NCBI GenBank assembly: GCA_030424715.1
Contig: JAUHWH010000008.1
Span: 79,665 to 143,664, forward strand
DNA from: Bdellovibrionia bacterium
GTDB lineage: Bacteria > Bdellovibrionota > Bdellovibrionia > Bdellovibrionales > JAGQZY01
DNA length: 64,000 nucleotides
Direction: 5' to 3'
A model generated the notes under the pieces. That model was not told where the DNA came from. It did no database searches and saw only the letters and a program-made list of their open reading frames with translations. Positions 26,913-35,862 of this stretch are shown in pieces. Made by a program: the position numbers and the translations under genes. Position 1 is the first letter of the stretch. Each line of letters starts with the position of its first letter.

Positions 26913-27617
26913 ATGAAAACATCTTCTGCAATTGAAACTTTAAAGAACCCTACACCACAAGATTTTTTTGTGATTGATATCGACTCTACTCTGGTTTCAA
27001 CCCACCAGCGCAACCAGGTGATTCTCACGGCTTTTATTGACCAACACAAAGATCTTTATCCCACCGATTGCGAGATACTAGCGAAGGTGAAATGCCAAGA
27101 GGGAGACTATGGATTATCCAGCGGACTTGAGCGGGTGGGTTTTGACGAGACTCGTCCTGAGTCAAAAAAGTCTTTAGATGAATTTTGGCGCAAGCATTTT
27201 TTTTCAAACCTCTATCTGTCCGCTGATCAACCCACGGGGGGAGCCATTGAATGGGTCGAGAGCCTCCAGAAAAAAAATGTGCCCTACGTATTCTTAACGG
27301 CCCGTCATAAGGCCACCATGTGGGACGGCACTCTTAGTTCATTGACCGCACTTGGTTTTAAAATTTCTCCTGAAACTCTCATCCTCAAAGAAGACCTGCG
27401 GATCGCCGACGAAGATTTTAAATCTCAGGCCATGCAAAAAATTGTGCAGCAACAAGAATCTAAAAATATTTGGTTTATAGATAACGAACCCGTTGTCCTC
27501 AACCGAATCGCCGCCGATCATCCTTCAGTCAATTTGGTGTGGTTTGAATCCACCCACTCAGGACGGATGAGCCCGCCCCCTGGTATCACGAGCCTACAAG
27601 ACTTTCAGTTTTCTTGA
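26913..27617 (+). CDS. HAD-superfamily hydrolase
   Basis: The first HAD motif is DIDSTLVSTHQ (residues about 22-32; nucleophile Asp and the +2 Asp both present). Motif II is FLTARH (Thr). The acidic motif IV appears as WFIDNEPVVLNR. All catalytic positions look intact, so it is likely an active phosphohydrolase; the substrate cannot be deduced. No signal peptide. Its 3' end overlaps the convergent Nudix gene by 32 bp. Probably leaderless. Confidence 0.8.
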   Translation: MKTSSAIETLKNPTPQDFFVIDIDSTLVSTHQRNQVILTAFIDQHKDLYPTDCEILAKVKCQEGDYGLSSGLERVGFDETRPESKKSLDEFWRKHFFSNLYLSADQPTGGAIEWVESLQKKNVPYVFLTARHKATMWDGTLSSLTALGFKISPETLILKEDLRIADEDFKSQAMQKIVQQQESKNIWFIDNEPVVLNRIAADHPSVNLVWFESTHSGRMSPPPGITSLQDFQFS

Positions 27618-28149
27618 GGTGAGCCAAAGCCTGGTAGACAGATGCTACCATAATGGAGTGATCGATATCTCCGTTGGCCAAATGTCTTTCCAGCTGATCG
27701 CGATCGCACATATAAATTTCTAAATCTTCGAACTCATCAAAGTTTTGTTCTTGCACTTTTACACAGTCATAGGCAATGAAGGTGTGCATACGGTTGGATT
27801 GCAAGGCCGGGTTGGGGTAGTGGGATAGCACTTTCTCGACGTTTTGAGAATCATAACCGGTCTCTTCACGGAGTTCACGGCGCGCGCCTTCCGCGATGGT
27901 CTCGGTGATTCTGGGATCGAGAGAGCCTCCAGGTATCTCGATATGCATTTGCCCCGAGGCATGACGATACTGTTTGATTAAGACAAATTCCCCAGTGGCG
28001 GTTATCGGAAGAACATTGACCCAGTCCGGGAAGTCCATGACAAAGTACCGCGGCATAATTCGACCGTCGGGCAGTTCACACCTGTGTGAGTTGAGTTGAA
28101 ACAGCCCTGAAGAGAACAGCTCTGATGACTCTAAAACCTTCCATTTCAT
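27586..28149 (-). CDS. Nudix hydrolase (ADP-ribose pyrophosphatase-like)
   Basis: The Nudix box is read as GGSLDPRITETIAEGARREL then REETGY, which fits G-x5-E-x7-REUxEExGU with a small insertion before the REL helix. The upstream FVMDFPDWVNVLPITATGEFV and ALIKQYRHASG-like strands resemble NudF/ADPRase-type enzymes, which hydrolyse ADP-ribose. Substrate is unproven. AGAGG lies 6 nt before the ATG. Convergent overlap with the HAD gene; divergent from the RsmI-like gene. Confidence 0.85.
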   Translation of the reverse strand: MKWKVLESSELFSSGLFQLNSHRCELPDGRIMPRYFVMDFPDWVNVLPITATGEFVLIKQYRHASGQMHIEIPGGSLDPRITETIAEGARRELREETGYDSQNVEKVLSHYPNPALQSNRMHTFIAYDCVKVQEQNFDEFEDLEIYMCDRDQLERHLANGDIDHSIMVASVYQALAHLKKTESLVGS

Positions 28150-28202
28150 TTTAAGCCTCTTTCATTTTGTGTCGGAGTGCAGACTATGCTAAGTGCTTGA
28201 AT

Positions 28203-28859
28203 ATGTCATTAACTCTCGTATCGGTTCCCATAGGCAACAGCGGCGACGTGACTCTTCGAGCCCTGGAGTCTCTTAAAAACGCCACCCTTTATATTGGCGA
28301 AGAACGCAAACCCATGTTTCGCTTATTGAAGGAGCTGGGGGTGGCGACTCCGAGCCATTACGAACTTCTTAATGAGCACTCGAGCCAACAAGAGATCCAA
28401 AGCTTAGCGGAGCTTTGCCGAGATCAACAGGCGGTGTTGGTCACCGATTGTGGCACCCCGGGCTTTAGTGATCCTGGAGCCGAACTGGTGCACGAATGTC
28501 GTAAACAAAAAATAGCGGTGACGGCCAACCCTGGAGCGTCTTCCCTCACCACTTTTCTGAGTCTGAGTGGAGTGAAGTTGCCACAATTTGATTTTAAAGG
28601 TTTTTTGCCGCGCGAAACCTCGGAGCGCGAGATTTTTTTTAAAGCTCTGGCTTCATACAAAACGCCAGTGATTGTGATGGACACCCCTTATCGCTTAAAA
28701 AAGACACTGGCCCAGTGCGAACAGTTTTTGCCAAACAAAAACTTTGTGTTGGGACTCGACTTAACAAAACCTAACGAGCAGGTGGCCTCCGGCTCGATCA
28801 AAAACATTCTCAAACAATACTCGGGTGGCAAACAAGAGTTCTTGCTGTTGATTCATTGA
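28203..28859 (+). CDS. RsmI-like SAM-dependent methyltransferase (tetrapyrrole methylase fold)
   Basis: Shows the family N-terminus LVSVPIGNSGDVTLRALESL, then VLVTDCGTPGFSDPG and the NPGASSLTTFLSLSG loop, all typical of RsmI, which 2'-O-methylates C1402 of 16S rRNA. It is shorter than RsmI (219 versus about 280 residues), and the usual EDTR motif after the first helix is replaced by GEERKP. It may be a diverged paralogue or the lineage's RsmI. The track start is an upstream TTG; the ATG at 28203 begins directly at the first strand and is preferred. No clear Shine-Dalgarno. Confidence 0.75.
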   Translation: MSLTLVSVPIGNSGDVTLRALESLKNATLYIGEERKPMFRLLKELGVATPSHYELLNEHSSQQEIQSLAELCRDQQAVLVTDCGTPGFSDPGAELVHECRKQKIAVTANPGASSLTTFLSLSGVKLPQFDFKGFLPRETSEREIFFKALASYKTPVIVMDTPYRLKKTLAQCEQFLPNKNFVLGLDLTKPNEQVASGSIKNILKQYSGGKQEFLLLIH

Positions 28860-28889
28860 AGACCGGTATGCAGAAGGCTCCAGTGTTCC

Positions 28890-29171
28890 CTAAAAATTGA
28901 AGTTCAAGCCAAAACGACTGAACAACTCCACCCTCTCTCCTTTATACGGCAATTGGCTCTCGAATTTGGCTGAGGTCAACCCATAGCGAGCCCCTCCGTT
29001 CGATCGAAAGCTATGAACACCAACTCTTCGATAGGAGTCATGAGCTAAAGCCCTCACTGGATGAATTGGAATGCTGACTTGTTTTTTGACAGTTCTTGAA
29101 TAATTTTCCCAGGCTCCGAGACCAGGTTTCTCTACTGCCGGTTCATGGTAGGCTTGCCGCCATGATATCTT
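28890..29171 (-). pseudogene. possible gene remnant: C-terminus of a secreted or outer-membrane protein
   Basis: In the roughly 300-bp gap before the second S8 protease, one minus-strand frame is open for 93 codons and reads like protein. It includes a GAWENYSRTVKKQV segment, then RVGVHSFRSNGGARYGLTSA, and ends FSRFGLNFNF plus stop. The terminal aromatic pattern is that of an outer-membrane barrel strand. There is no ATG; the first plausible start is a GTG at 29057, giving 55 residues. An in-frame TAG at 29172-29174 closes the frame upstream. I read it as the decayed 3' end of a former gene, or a small gene with an unusual start. It is absent from the ORF track. Confidence 0.3.
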
Positions 29172-30190
29172 CTAAAATGCTCTTTATAACTTTCGTTTTT
29201 TTTCTTGGGAGCCTGCCGCTTTTCAGCGGCGCCACCCCTCTTGTCGAAGAGTTTCATAAAAGGAACAACCTGAGCACCCTGCTCGTAGGATCGCCACAGG
29301 TCGCAAGTCTTGTGAGTTCTTATCAAAGAACAATCGCCCCTGTGCCCGTGGCTGTCATTGACTCTGGGGTCACCCTGCTGCACCCCCTACTCATTGGCAG
29401 TATATCGCGCAACCTTTTGGAAATTCCGAACAACCAGCTGGATGATGACTTTAATAATCTGGAAGATGATATTTACGGCTACGACTATGTCAACCGTCGT
29501 ACCTTTATGACCGACGACAATGGCCATGGCACTCACGTCGCTGGAATTATTGCCGGACTCAACCCCCAGGCTCAGATCCTGGCTATTAAAGTATTGAACG
29601 GCGCCGGAGACGGCAGGGTTGCTGATATTCTAGCAGCGATCAAGTACGCGACGTCACGAGGAGCCCGTGTCATCAATCTTTCACTGGGCGCAATGGACCT
29701 TCTCGGCGAAACCGAGGGGGCCTATGATGAGGCCATCCTATATGCAAGAAACCATGGCGCCTTGGTTGTCGCAGCCGCCGGTAACACAAGCAACAACAAC
29801 GACGAGTCCGCTTTTTTCCCGAGTAATACGTGGCAGGATAATATTATTTCCGTTTGTGCGTCTGACCCGATCGGTCGACTGGCTTCGTTTTCAAACTATG
29901 GTCAGTGGAAAGTGCACCTCTGTGCCCCAGGGGTCCAAATTGTTTCTTTAAGCCATAATTTCCTAATGAATGGATGGAGCACGGCCAGCGGCACTTCTCA
30001 AGCCGCTCCCTTCGTATCCGCAGGGGCATCCCTACTCTTTGGCCTGAACCCGAGCTTGCTTCCCTACCAGGTTCGTGATCTTCTGATGGAATCGGTGACT
30101 CCCATGGAGACATTGCGAGGGAGCAACACCTCCGGCGGGGTGCTCAACATTCCTCGCTCCATTGAAAGACTTTTTCAAAAAAATTGGTGA
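29162..30190 (+). CDS. secreted compact subtilisin-like serine protease (S8)
   Basis: Signal peptide at about residues 6-24 (MLFITFVFFLGSLPLFSGA). The triad is Asp67 (VAVIDSGV), His122 (GHGTHVAGI) and Ser279 (GTSQAAPFVSA), with the oxyanion Asn208 in AAAGN. Unlike the other S8 protease here it has almost no propeptide: only about 35 residues lie between signal peptide and catalytic core. Two cysteines (SVCASD, HLCAPG) may pair. The track begins at a TTG (29096); the ATG at 29162 directly precedes the signal peptide, and an ATG at 29177 is a second option. Likely active and exported. Confidence 0.85.
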   Translation: MISSKMLFITFVFFLGSLPLFSGATPLVEEFHKRNNLSTLLVGSPQVASLVSSYQRTIAPVPVAVIDSGVTLLHPLLIGSISRNLLEIPNNQLDDDFNNLEDDIYGYDYVNRRTFMTDDNGHGTHVAGIIAGLNPQAQILAIKVLNGAGDGRVADILAAIKYATSRGARVINLSLGAMDLLGETEGAYDEAILYARNHGALVVAAAGNTSNNNDESAFFPSNTWQDNIISVCASDPIGRLASFSNYGQWKVHLCAPGVQIVSLSHNFLMNGWSTASGTSQAAPFVSAGASLLFGLNPSLLPYQVRDLLMESVTPMETLRGSNTSGGVLNIPRSIERLFQKNW

Positions 30191-30241
30191 CGAAATCAAG
30201 GGACCAATACGAGGTTCCCAGTGGCGCATTCGCCTGAATGT

Positions 30242-30697
30242 CTATTTAGTCTCGGGTGCTCGAATCATTTTTCGTACCTCATCAACGTGTTCCACTTCGT
30301 TTCGTACAAACTCTCGGGCCATTTCTTCTAAGGCAATATCACCCATCTCTGTAGCAACATCGACAAGCTTCTTATAAAGGGCCACTGCTCCCTCTTCGTG
30401 CTTGAGGCTTTCATGCAAGAGCTGCAAAATAGAATGGTCTCCGGATTCTGAAATCTTGGGCGCCACCATGGTCGGATGCCCACCTAGGGAGGTGATCTTT
30501 TCTCCGATGGTTGTGGCGTGGGTCATGGACTCTGTCGCATTCGAGCGAAACCAACTCTGAATGGGAATACGATTGTACCCCATAACCATAAAAGAAAAAT
30601 GCAAGTACTGATTAATACCCGCCACCTCAACTTGATAGATCTCGTTGAGCAGCTCTAGTACATCTTTATTTTGGTAGGTCTTTTCGTTCAAGCTCAT
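30242..30697 (-). CDS. bacterioferritin-like diiron protein
   Basis: A four-helix ferritin-like protein with the expected diiron ligands: Glu in NEIYQVEVAG, E-x-x-H in ATESMTHA, Glu in HEEGAVALY and E-x-x-H in RNEVEHVDE. Length (151) and the NEKTYQNKDVLELLNE N-terminus fit bacterioferritin (Bfr). No obvious conserved haem-binding Met can be assigned with confidence. It would oxidise and store iron or limit oxidative stress. The track start is an upstream TTG; the ATG at 30697 has GGGGAG about 7 nt upstream and is preferred. Confidence 0.85.
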   Translation of the reverse strand: MSLNEKTYQNKDVLELLNEIYQVEVAGINQYLHFSFMVMGYNRIPIQSWFRSNATESMTHATTIGEKITSLGGHPTMVAPKISESGDHSILQLLHESLKHEEGAVALYKKLVDVATEMGDIALEEMAREFVRNEVEHVDEVRKMIRAPETK

Positions 30698-30804
30698 TGG
30701 CAACTCCCCTTCATGGATGACTTAAGGGCATTAAAGAGAATAGCCAGCACACTGTCAAGCCGTCATCATTCAATGAAACATCGGCGAGGAACAATGCGGC
30801 CACT

Positions 30805-31848
30805 CTAGCGAACGCTGACGGGTTGCTCTCTCAGCAAGGCCAACACCTGTTGCTGGCGCGCGATCAACTCATCGATGGCGCTGGGACTGAGCTCTCCTTG
30901 CAAAACTTTACGAATCAGCCCCGGGGTTGTGGCTTTAAGGTTTCCATGGAATGCCAGGCTCACCTGACTAAGATTTAGGTCCCTGGCCGCCGGCTGACTG
31001 CCTGGCCGCTGATTGAAGTGAAAAAAAGAACCATTCTCAATAGCCCAAACCCCGCTGGTGTTCACAACTCGAGTGTCCTGCCCGCGCTTCCCATTGTGAA
31101 TGATATAATCAAACACCGAAAGATCGGCGAGGCTTCGCATCAAGCCCTCCTGCCCCGTGGGAACCGACGCTTCATCAAGGCGTGCGCCTTCAACGAAGAC
31201 CTGTAAAGTCCCCGCAACACCATTCAATGAGCGACGCAACGTCATCGGCACTAGGTTTAAGCCGAACAGGCGCGAAAGTTTAGACGCAGCCACCTCAGCT
31301 CCAGGGTTGATAAGAGGAGCCCCCTCCCCCGCCTTCTGAACACCTTGCTCGTGGCGATAGTCGGGCTTGAAGATGGCTCTGACTCCAGAATCAAATTCCA
31401 CGAGAAAAACTTCGGCACCATCTGAGTCGCGCAGGCCCTTTGGATAACCTTCTTTAAGAGGAGCTCGTTCCAAGGTTTTACGAAGCACGCGATTGATGAA
31501 GAATTGCAAATCAAACAAGCCTTTGTCTCCAGCCAGGCGCGCCGCCTCTGGCCACTGGCGACTCTCAACAGCTTTATGAATGTCATATTGGAAGCCCTGA
31601 CTGGTCTGAGCTTTTAACGAAATAATCTCACCCTCAAGAAAAAAGCGGTCTTTGAACACCTGGGAACAAAAGGACTGAGCGAACGTATTTGGAGTGAACA
31701 ATCCCAACCCAAGCAGCAAACTAAAGAGCAATATCCCTCTCCTGAACCCGACCCCCTTCTTTTCCGTGAAAGACCGGCAAGTTTCGTGAGGAAGATCGCC
31801 CTGATTTCTTTTACACTTTCCAAGAAAAACTAACATCTCTGGTATCAT
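30805..31848 (-). CDS. secreted protein with an atypical (Fam20/HipA-like) kinase fold, catalytic motifs altered
   Basis: A hydrophobic segment at residues about 38-57 ending TFAQS looks like a signal peptide after an unusually long basic N-region. The domain (about 140-330) follows atypical kinases of the Fam20/HipA/PI-kinase group: nucleotide Lys161 in AIFKPD, Glu185 in PGAEVAASKLSRLFGLNLVP, Asp247 in LSVFDYIIHN, and a late AIENGSFF. Two key positions differ: the usual DRH triplet after the IxxN helix reads KRGQD, and the metal-binding DNG is ENG (Glu271). It may therefore be a pseudokinase or have changed chemistry. It is last in the alr-mla-purH run, 84 bp after cysE. Confidence 0.55.
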   Translation of the reverse strand: MIPEMLVFLGKCKRNQGDLPHETCRSFTEKKGVGFRRGILLFSLLLGLGLFTPNTFAQSFCSQVFKDRFFLEGEIISLKAQTSQGFQYDIHKAVESRQWPEAARLAGDKGLFDLQFFINRVLRKTLERAPLKEGYPKGLRDSDGAEVFLVEFDSGVRAIFKPDYRHEQGVQKAGEGAPLINPGAEVAASKLSRLFGLNLVPMTLRRSLNGVAGTLQVFVEGARLDEASVPTGQEGLMRSLADLSVFDYIIHNGKRGQDTRVVNTSGVWAIENGSFFHFNQRPGSQPAARDLNLSQVSLAFHGNLKATTPGLIRKVLQGELSPSAIDELIARQQQVLALLREQPVSVR

Positions 31849-31932
31849 ACAACGCCTTGACCAGTTTGGCGGCTACAAGTCTGAAGACTATAGAATTTAC
31901 AGAAGATCAAAGAGTCGCTGGCTAAGATTTAA

Positions 31933-32442
31933 TCAGTTGCCGGGGCCTCTGATAACAATCGCCGGGATACCAGCAACGGTAGTGCCAGCCGGCACGCCCT
32001 TTGTCACCACAGAGTTGGCTCCCACTCGCACACCGTCACCCAAGGCCACGGGTCCTAAAATTTTGGCTCCGGCACCGACCATCACCCCGTGCCCTAAGGT
32101 GGGATGTCGTTTTTCTTGGCTAATACTGACGCCACCGAGAGTCACTCCGTGATAGACGACACAATCGTCGCCAACCTCTGCGGTCTCTCCGATAACAACT
32201 CCCGCTCCGTGATCGATCACAAAACGTTTGCCAATTTGAGCCCCCGGATGAATCTCGATGAGAGTTAACACACGTGAAACTTCAGACACCAGTCGCGCCA
32301 AGAAAAACAGCTTCATTTTGTAGAGAAGGTGAGCCCCCCGGTGAAAAAACATGGCTCTTGGGCCGGGGTAGAGGAGGATCACTTCTAACAACGATCGTGC
32401 CGCTGGGTCATAATTTTTGTAGGCTTTTAAAAAGTCGATCAT
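31933..32442 (-). CDS. cysE: serine O-acetyltransferase
   Basis: Makes O-acetylserine from serine and acetyl-CoA, the first step of cysteine synthesis. Hexapeptide-repeat signature: [40 protein letters not shown], then the [18 protein letters not shown] loop and [10 protein letters not shown]. Active-site His residues are present in IDHG and KRHPTLG. At 169 residues it is the short form, lacking the long N-terminal helical domain of E. coli CysE. Its ATG overlaps the yhaM stop by 4 bp. Confidence 0.93.
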   Translation of the reverse strand: MIDFLKAYKNYDPAARSLLEVILLYPGPRAMFFHRGAHLLYKMKLFFLARLVSEVSRVLTLIEIHPGAQIGKRFVIDHGAGVVIGETAEVGDDCVVYHGVTLGGVSISQEKRHPTLGHGVMVGAGAKILGPVALGDGVRVGANSVVTKGVPAGTTVAGIPAIVIRGPGN

Positions 32443-33407
32443 TCTTCAGTTTTCTTAAAATTGTCTTTAAAGAAATGTCTCCCGTACAGTTGATTAAAAG
32501 ACGTCCATAGTTCATCCCCAGAATTGTCTTGATTCATAAACTGGGTGATGGAATCGATCTTGCTGTCCAAGTCATCGATCATCCAAACCACGTAGGCTTC
32601 TAAAAGCATTGGAACTTTTGGAGACCCGTACTCAAGACGGCCATGATGACTCAACACAATATGCTTAAGGATGACGATTTGCTCTTCTGGGAAGCCCAGG
32701 ATTTGAGAAGCTTTGCGCTCGACAAGTTCGGCAGACATCACAAGATGCCCCACAAGCCTCCCCTTGTCAGTGTAACGGATGCCCTTGTTGGTCCACTCCA
32801 GCTCCCAAATTTTACCGATGTCGTGAAAGATGGCACCAAACAATAAAAGGTCAAAATTCATATGGGTGTATTGCTGGCTAACGAACACCATTAGCTTACT
32901 GATGGACAAAATATGCTCAATAAGACCACCCACTTTAACATGATGGATAGACTTCGCGGCGGGAGATGACAAAAGCTTTTCTTTTATTTGTGGATCATTC
33001 AGTGTGCTTAGCAATAGCTGTTTAATATGGGGAGACTTTACAGACTCCACGATTTGCAACAGCTCTTGCAACACTTCTTCAGGGGCGCGACCAATCTCTC
33101 CGACATAGTCTTCAAAGTTCACTTTTTGATCTTTGATGGGATCAATTTTGTGGATCACTATTTGCTTTTTATTTTGGAAAAGCTGAACCATCCCCTTCAC
33201 GATGACGATGTCCCCTGATTGGAAAGAATTGTTCATTCTCTCGATGTTGTCCCAGATTTTGGCGTCCACACTGCCACTTCGGTCGCTCAGATGAAGGGAA
33301 ATGTACTGGTTGCCTTTTTTGTCCGTTAGCAAAACTTTATTTTTGGCTAAAAACGTGGAGTGCAGGCTCTGTTTTTCTTTGAGATCAGTGACAAATAGTT
33401 TTTCCAT
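32439..33407 (-). CDS. yhaM: 3'-5' exoribonuclease YhaM family (OB fold plus HD domain)
   Basis: Residues about 1-90 form an OB-fold nucleic-acid domain ([15 protein letters not shown] ... DIVIVKGMV). From about 150 an HD phosphohydrolase domain shows [12 protein letters not shown], the [10 protein letters not shown] metal motif and [13 protein letters not shown]. Length (322) and domain order match B. subtilis YhaM, which degrades RNA and single-stranded DNA from the 3' end. AGGA lies 4 nt before the ATG. Inside the long minus-strand run. Confidence 0.9.
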   Translation of the reverse strand: MEKLFVTDLKEKQSLHSTFLAKNKVLLTDKKGNQYISLHLSDRSGSVDAKIWDNIERMNNSFQSGDIVIVKGMVQLFQNKKQIVIHKIDPIKDQKVNFEDYVGEIGRAPEEVLQELLQIVESVKSPHIKQLLLSTLNDPQIKEKLLSSPAAKSIHHVKVGGLIEHILSISKLMVFVSQQYTHMNFDLLLFGAIFHDIGKIWELEWTNKGIRYTDKGRLVGHLVMSAELVERKASQILGFPEEQIVILKHIVLSHHGRLEYGSPKVPMLLEAYVVWMIDDLDSKIDSITQFMNQDNSGDELWTSFNQLYGRHFFKDNFKKTEE

Positions 33408-33413
33408 TGAATC

Positions 33414-34103
33414 CTATGACTTTTTGCAATTGAAATTGGGGTAGCGTGAGTCTTTCAAGCGAATATAGCCCAAGAACAAGCGCTCATCAACCAACTGAAA
33501 AAAGATGAAGGTTCCTGCCATCAGATGTAAATAATGACGCCGAGACGAGGTGACGCGCAACCCAGCGTCACCCACAAATTCATCCATCTTTTCAGAGAGA
33601 TCATATATTTGCCCACAGCCGTTGCCCCAGGAGTCCCCGTTGACGGTCTTACCAGGTGAGTCACTGACGTAGAGTAAATGATAAAGTCCCTCATGTTTGA
33701 ACTGGGGGGAGAAACGCATTTTGAAGCGACCACGCCCCACCACATAATCAAAGAGATCGACGGCGCCGCCGCCTTCGACAAAGAGTAATCGGTGATTCTT
33801 GCGATCTTTCAGCACCAAATGATCTTCTGAAAAAAGCTCATACTGAATGGCTATGGGCAGTAACGAGAAATCTTCGATGATGGTTTCTTTGACACCATCT
33901 TTTCGAAGGACGTCCTTGACCACTTCCCAGAGCTTCCGAGGCACTTGGATGTTTTGGTAGTTAAAAGGCATCTGTTGAAAAACCCAGCGAGATTCTTCGG
34001 CAGCCTCTTCTTCGCTCTCCATCTCTTGAGCCAAGACAGGGCTTTGAAAAAGCATTACAATAAGAAGAACGAAAACAGCTTTTGTTTTTAACATGGCATT
34101 CAT
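33414..34103 (-). CDS. secreted protein of unknown function, 229 residues
   Basis: Signal peptide at residues about 1-25 (cleavage after VLA), then an acidic patch (EMESEEEAAEES) and about 190 residues with a conserved-looking core (NGDSWGNGCGQIYDLS, YLHLMAGTFIFFQL). Two cysteines (GNGCGQ, NFNCKKS) might pair. No family recognised. Six bases separate it from yhaM and 19 from the GYF/TPR gene, so it is co-transcribed with both. Probably periplasmic. Confidence 0.7.
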   Translation of the reverse strand: MNAMLKTKAVFVLLIVMLFQSPVLAQEMESEEEAAEESRWVFQQMPFNYQNIQVPRKLWEVVKDVLRKDGVKETIIEDFSLLPIAIQYELFSEDHLVLKDRKNHRLLFVEGGGAVDLFDYVVGRGRFKMRFSPQFKHEGLYHLLYVSDSPGKTVNGDSWGNGCGQIYDLSEKMDEFVGDAGLRVTSSRRHYLHLMAGTFIFFQLVDERLFLGYIRLKDSRYPNFNCKKS

Positions 34104-34122
34104 AAGATGACCCTTCTCCTAC

Positions 34123-35850
34123 TTAAAAATTTCTTCTGAGTTTCAACAAGGGAGCGAAGTTGGGAGATATTCCCAACCCAAGGTGCACGGACCGTTGACT
34201 GCTCCCACGGTCTTTCTCGTACATAAGCTCGCTGTTCCCCCAGTGAGAGTACAACAAAGATATTCTTTTTGCATGCTTCCCTCTGAAAATGGCTTGGGCA
34301 CAGTTCAAATCAGACGCGATAAGACACCCTCGCAAGATGGTTTCAACCATGGGCTGCTTCTGGTCCACCTGGTCGACGAAACCCAGGGCATTTTTAGCTT
34401 GAGAGACGTCATTGAGCTTCAGCAAGGTCGAGGCATATAGGGCCTGTAAAACACCATCATCATTTTTTTGCGACAATAGATTTTCAAAAATCTTTTTCGC
34501 ATCTAAAGTTCGTCCAACTTTCAACAAACAAAAACCATCGAGCATCTTTTGACTGTACTCCGTTAGCTTGCTGTTTAGCTTTTTACAGAGTGGGTAGTAG
34601 TCCACCCAATTGAAACTTTGAAAATCGATCAGCGTATCGTGAACATGCAATCGCGTCAGTTCGAAGTCGACTCGTAAAAAATTATTCACCATGACCGTGA
34701 TATTCTCCGCCGGCCCACCCAACTGGGCATTAATGACAGCCACGAGAAAGAGAACTTCCTGGCGAAAATCAGAAAATTTTTGTGCGTATTGATCGGTGAC
34801 GGACAAAGCTTCTTTCAATACTTTCTCGTTGTTTTGATTCAAGCCTTGTTCGCTCAAGGAGCGAACATAAAAGTAATGAGCCACAGCTTCATCAGGATGC
34901 TCGGAAACCACCTGGCGCATTAAGGCCACCGCCTCATCATACTTTTTTAGCTTCATGAGAACCTGAGCCTTATTCAAACGTGCTGGAAGAAACTGATCAT
35001 CCGATTGCAGAGCAGAGTCGTAAGACACAAGGGCTTCGGCATAGCGTTGCCTATAGGCAAAGGACAGGCCAATGATGTTTTGGGCCATTTTTTTGACTGA
35101 CTTATGCCGAGTGGTAGCGACGAGTTTCTCTAAGCTAACCTGGGCCTGGTCGAACTGACCATCGAACTGAATGGATAGGGGCGACATTTCAAGCAACAGG
35201 TTGGGGTCCGTTGGTGAAATGTTCGAGGCTGTCGTGAAGTTTTGCAGAGCCTTTTGATACTCCCCGACCTTCAAAGCATCGAGTGCCACGTCGGTGAGTT
35301 GATCATAAGCCGATATCTTCTGCTCAATCATTCGTTTTTGTTTGAACTCCAAAACCAAGTATGAGGCACCGCCAATGACGAGGACCAAAAACGAAATAAA
35401 AAAGGTGGATGAAAAACGACTTTTCTTGCGGCTCAGAGGCAAGCCCCGCTCTTGCGGCAAAAATCCTCCACGCTGAGTTCTGTCGCCGGGATACTCTGGT
35501 AACGAAGGTTGCGGGCGCCCTAAGGAGTCGTCACCTCCGGATTCACTATCACTGTCGGCTTGCCCCACAGAGACCGTTTGGGTGCGAGTCAGCTCTTGGG
35601 TCTTGGTCCCAAGATCGAGAGTTCCGGTCATTGTTTCTTCACGCTGTTGGTAAGTGGTGGCCTTTAGCTTTTCAATAGCCGCTGCAAACAACGAATGATC
35701 TTTTATCGGGCGCCACCGCTCGAGAGGCCCCTTTATTTCATCTAGGAGATGAACCTCACCATTGAATATGTTCTCGACGACCGTGTCGAACTCGTAGGGC
35801 CCGAGAATGGAATCACTGGATTTTACTAACCATTTTTTTTCCTTAATCAT
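34123..35850 (-). CDS. GYF_2-like/TPR membrane protein
   Basis: The N-terminal 50 residues (KWLVKSSDSILGPYEFDTVV ... RWRPIKDHSLF) form a GYF_2-like module similar to that in the PilZ protein at 26 kb. A Thr/Gln/Ser/Gly-rich linker runs to about 155. A single membrane helix follows at about 162-182 (FFISFLVLVIGGASYLVL). Residues about 190-540 hold TPR-like repeats, e.g. YQKALQNFTTASNISPTDPN and RYAEALVSYDSALQSDDQFL. The topology suggests a cytosolic GYF module and periplasmic TPRs, i.e. an inner-membrane scaffold. AGGTAGGG precedes the ATG. 12 bp downstream of purH. Confidence 0.8.
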   Translation of the reverse strand: MIKEKKWLVKSSDSILGPYEFDTVVENIFNGEVHLLDEIKGPLERWRPIKDHSLFAAAIEKLKATTYQQREETMTGTLDLGTKTQELTRTQTVSVGQADSDSESGGDDSLGRPQPSLPEYPGDRTQRGGFLPQERGLPLSRKKSRFSSTFFISFLVLVIGGASYLVLEFKQKRMIEQKISAYDQLTDVALDALKVGEYQKALQNFTTASNISPTDPNLLLEMSPLSIQFDGQFDQAQVSLEKLVATTRHKSVKKMAQNIIGLSFAYRQRYAEALVSYDSALQSDDQFLPARLNKAQVLMKLKKYDEAVALMRQVVSEHPDEAVAHYFYVRSLSEQGLNQNNEKVLKEALSVTDQYAQKFSDFRQEVLFLVAVINAQLGGPAENITVMVNNFLRVDFELTRLHVHDTLIDFQSFNWVDYYPLCKKLNSKLTEYSQKMLDGFCLLKVGRTLDAKKIFENLLSQKNDDGVLQALYASTLLKLNDVSQAKNALGFVDQVDQKQPMVETILRGCLIASDLNCAQAIFRGKHAKRISLLYSHWGNSELMYEKDRGSSQRSVHLGLGISPNFAPLLKLRRNF

Positions 35851-35862
35851 GCCCTACCTTTG

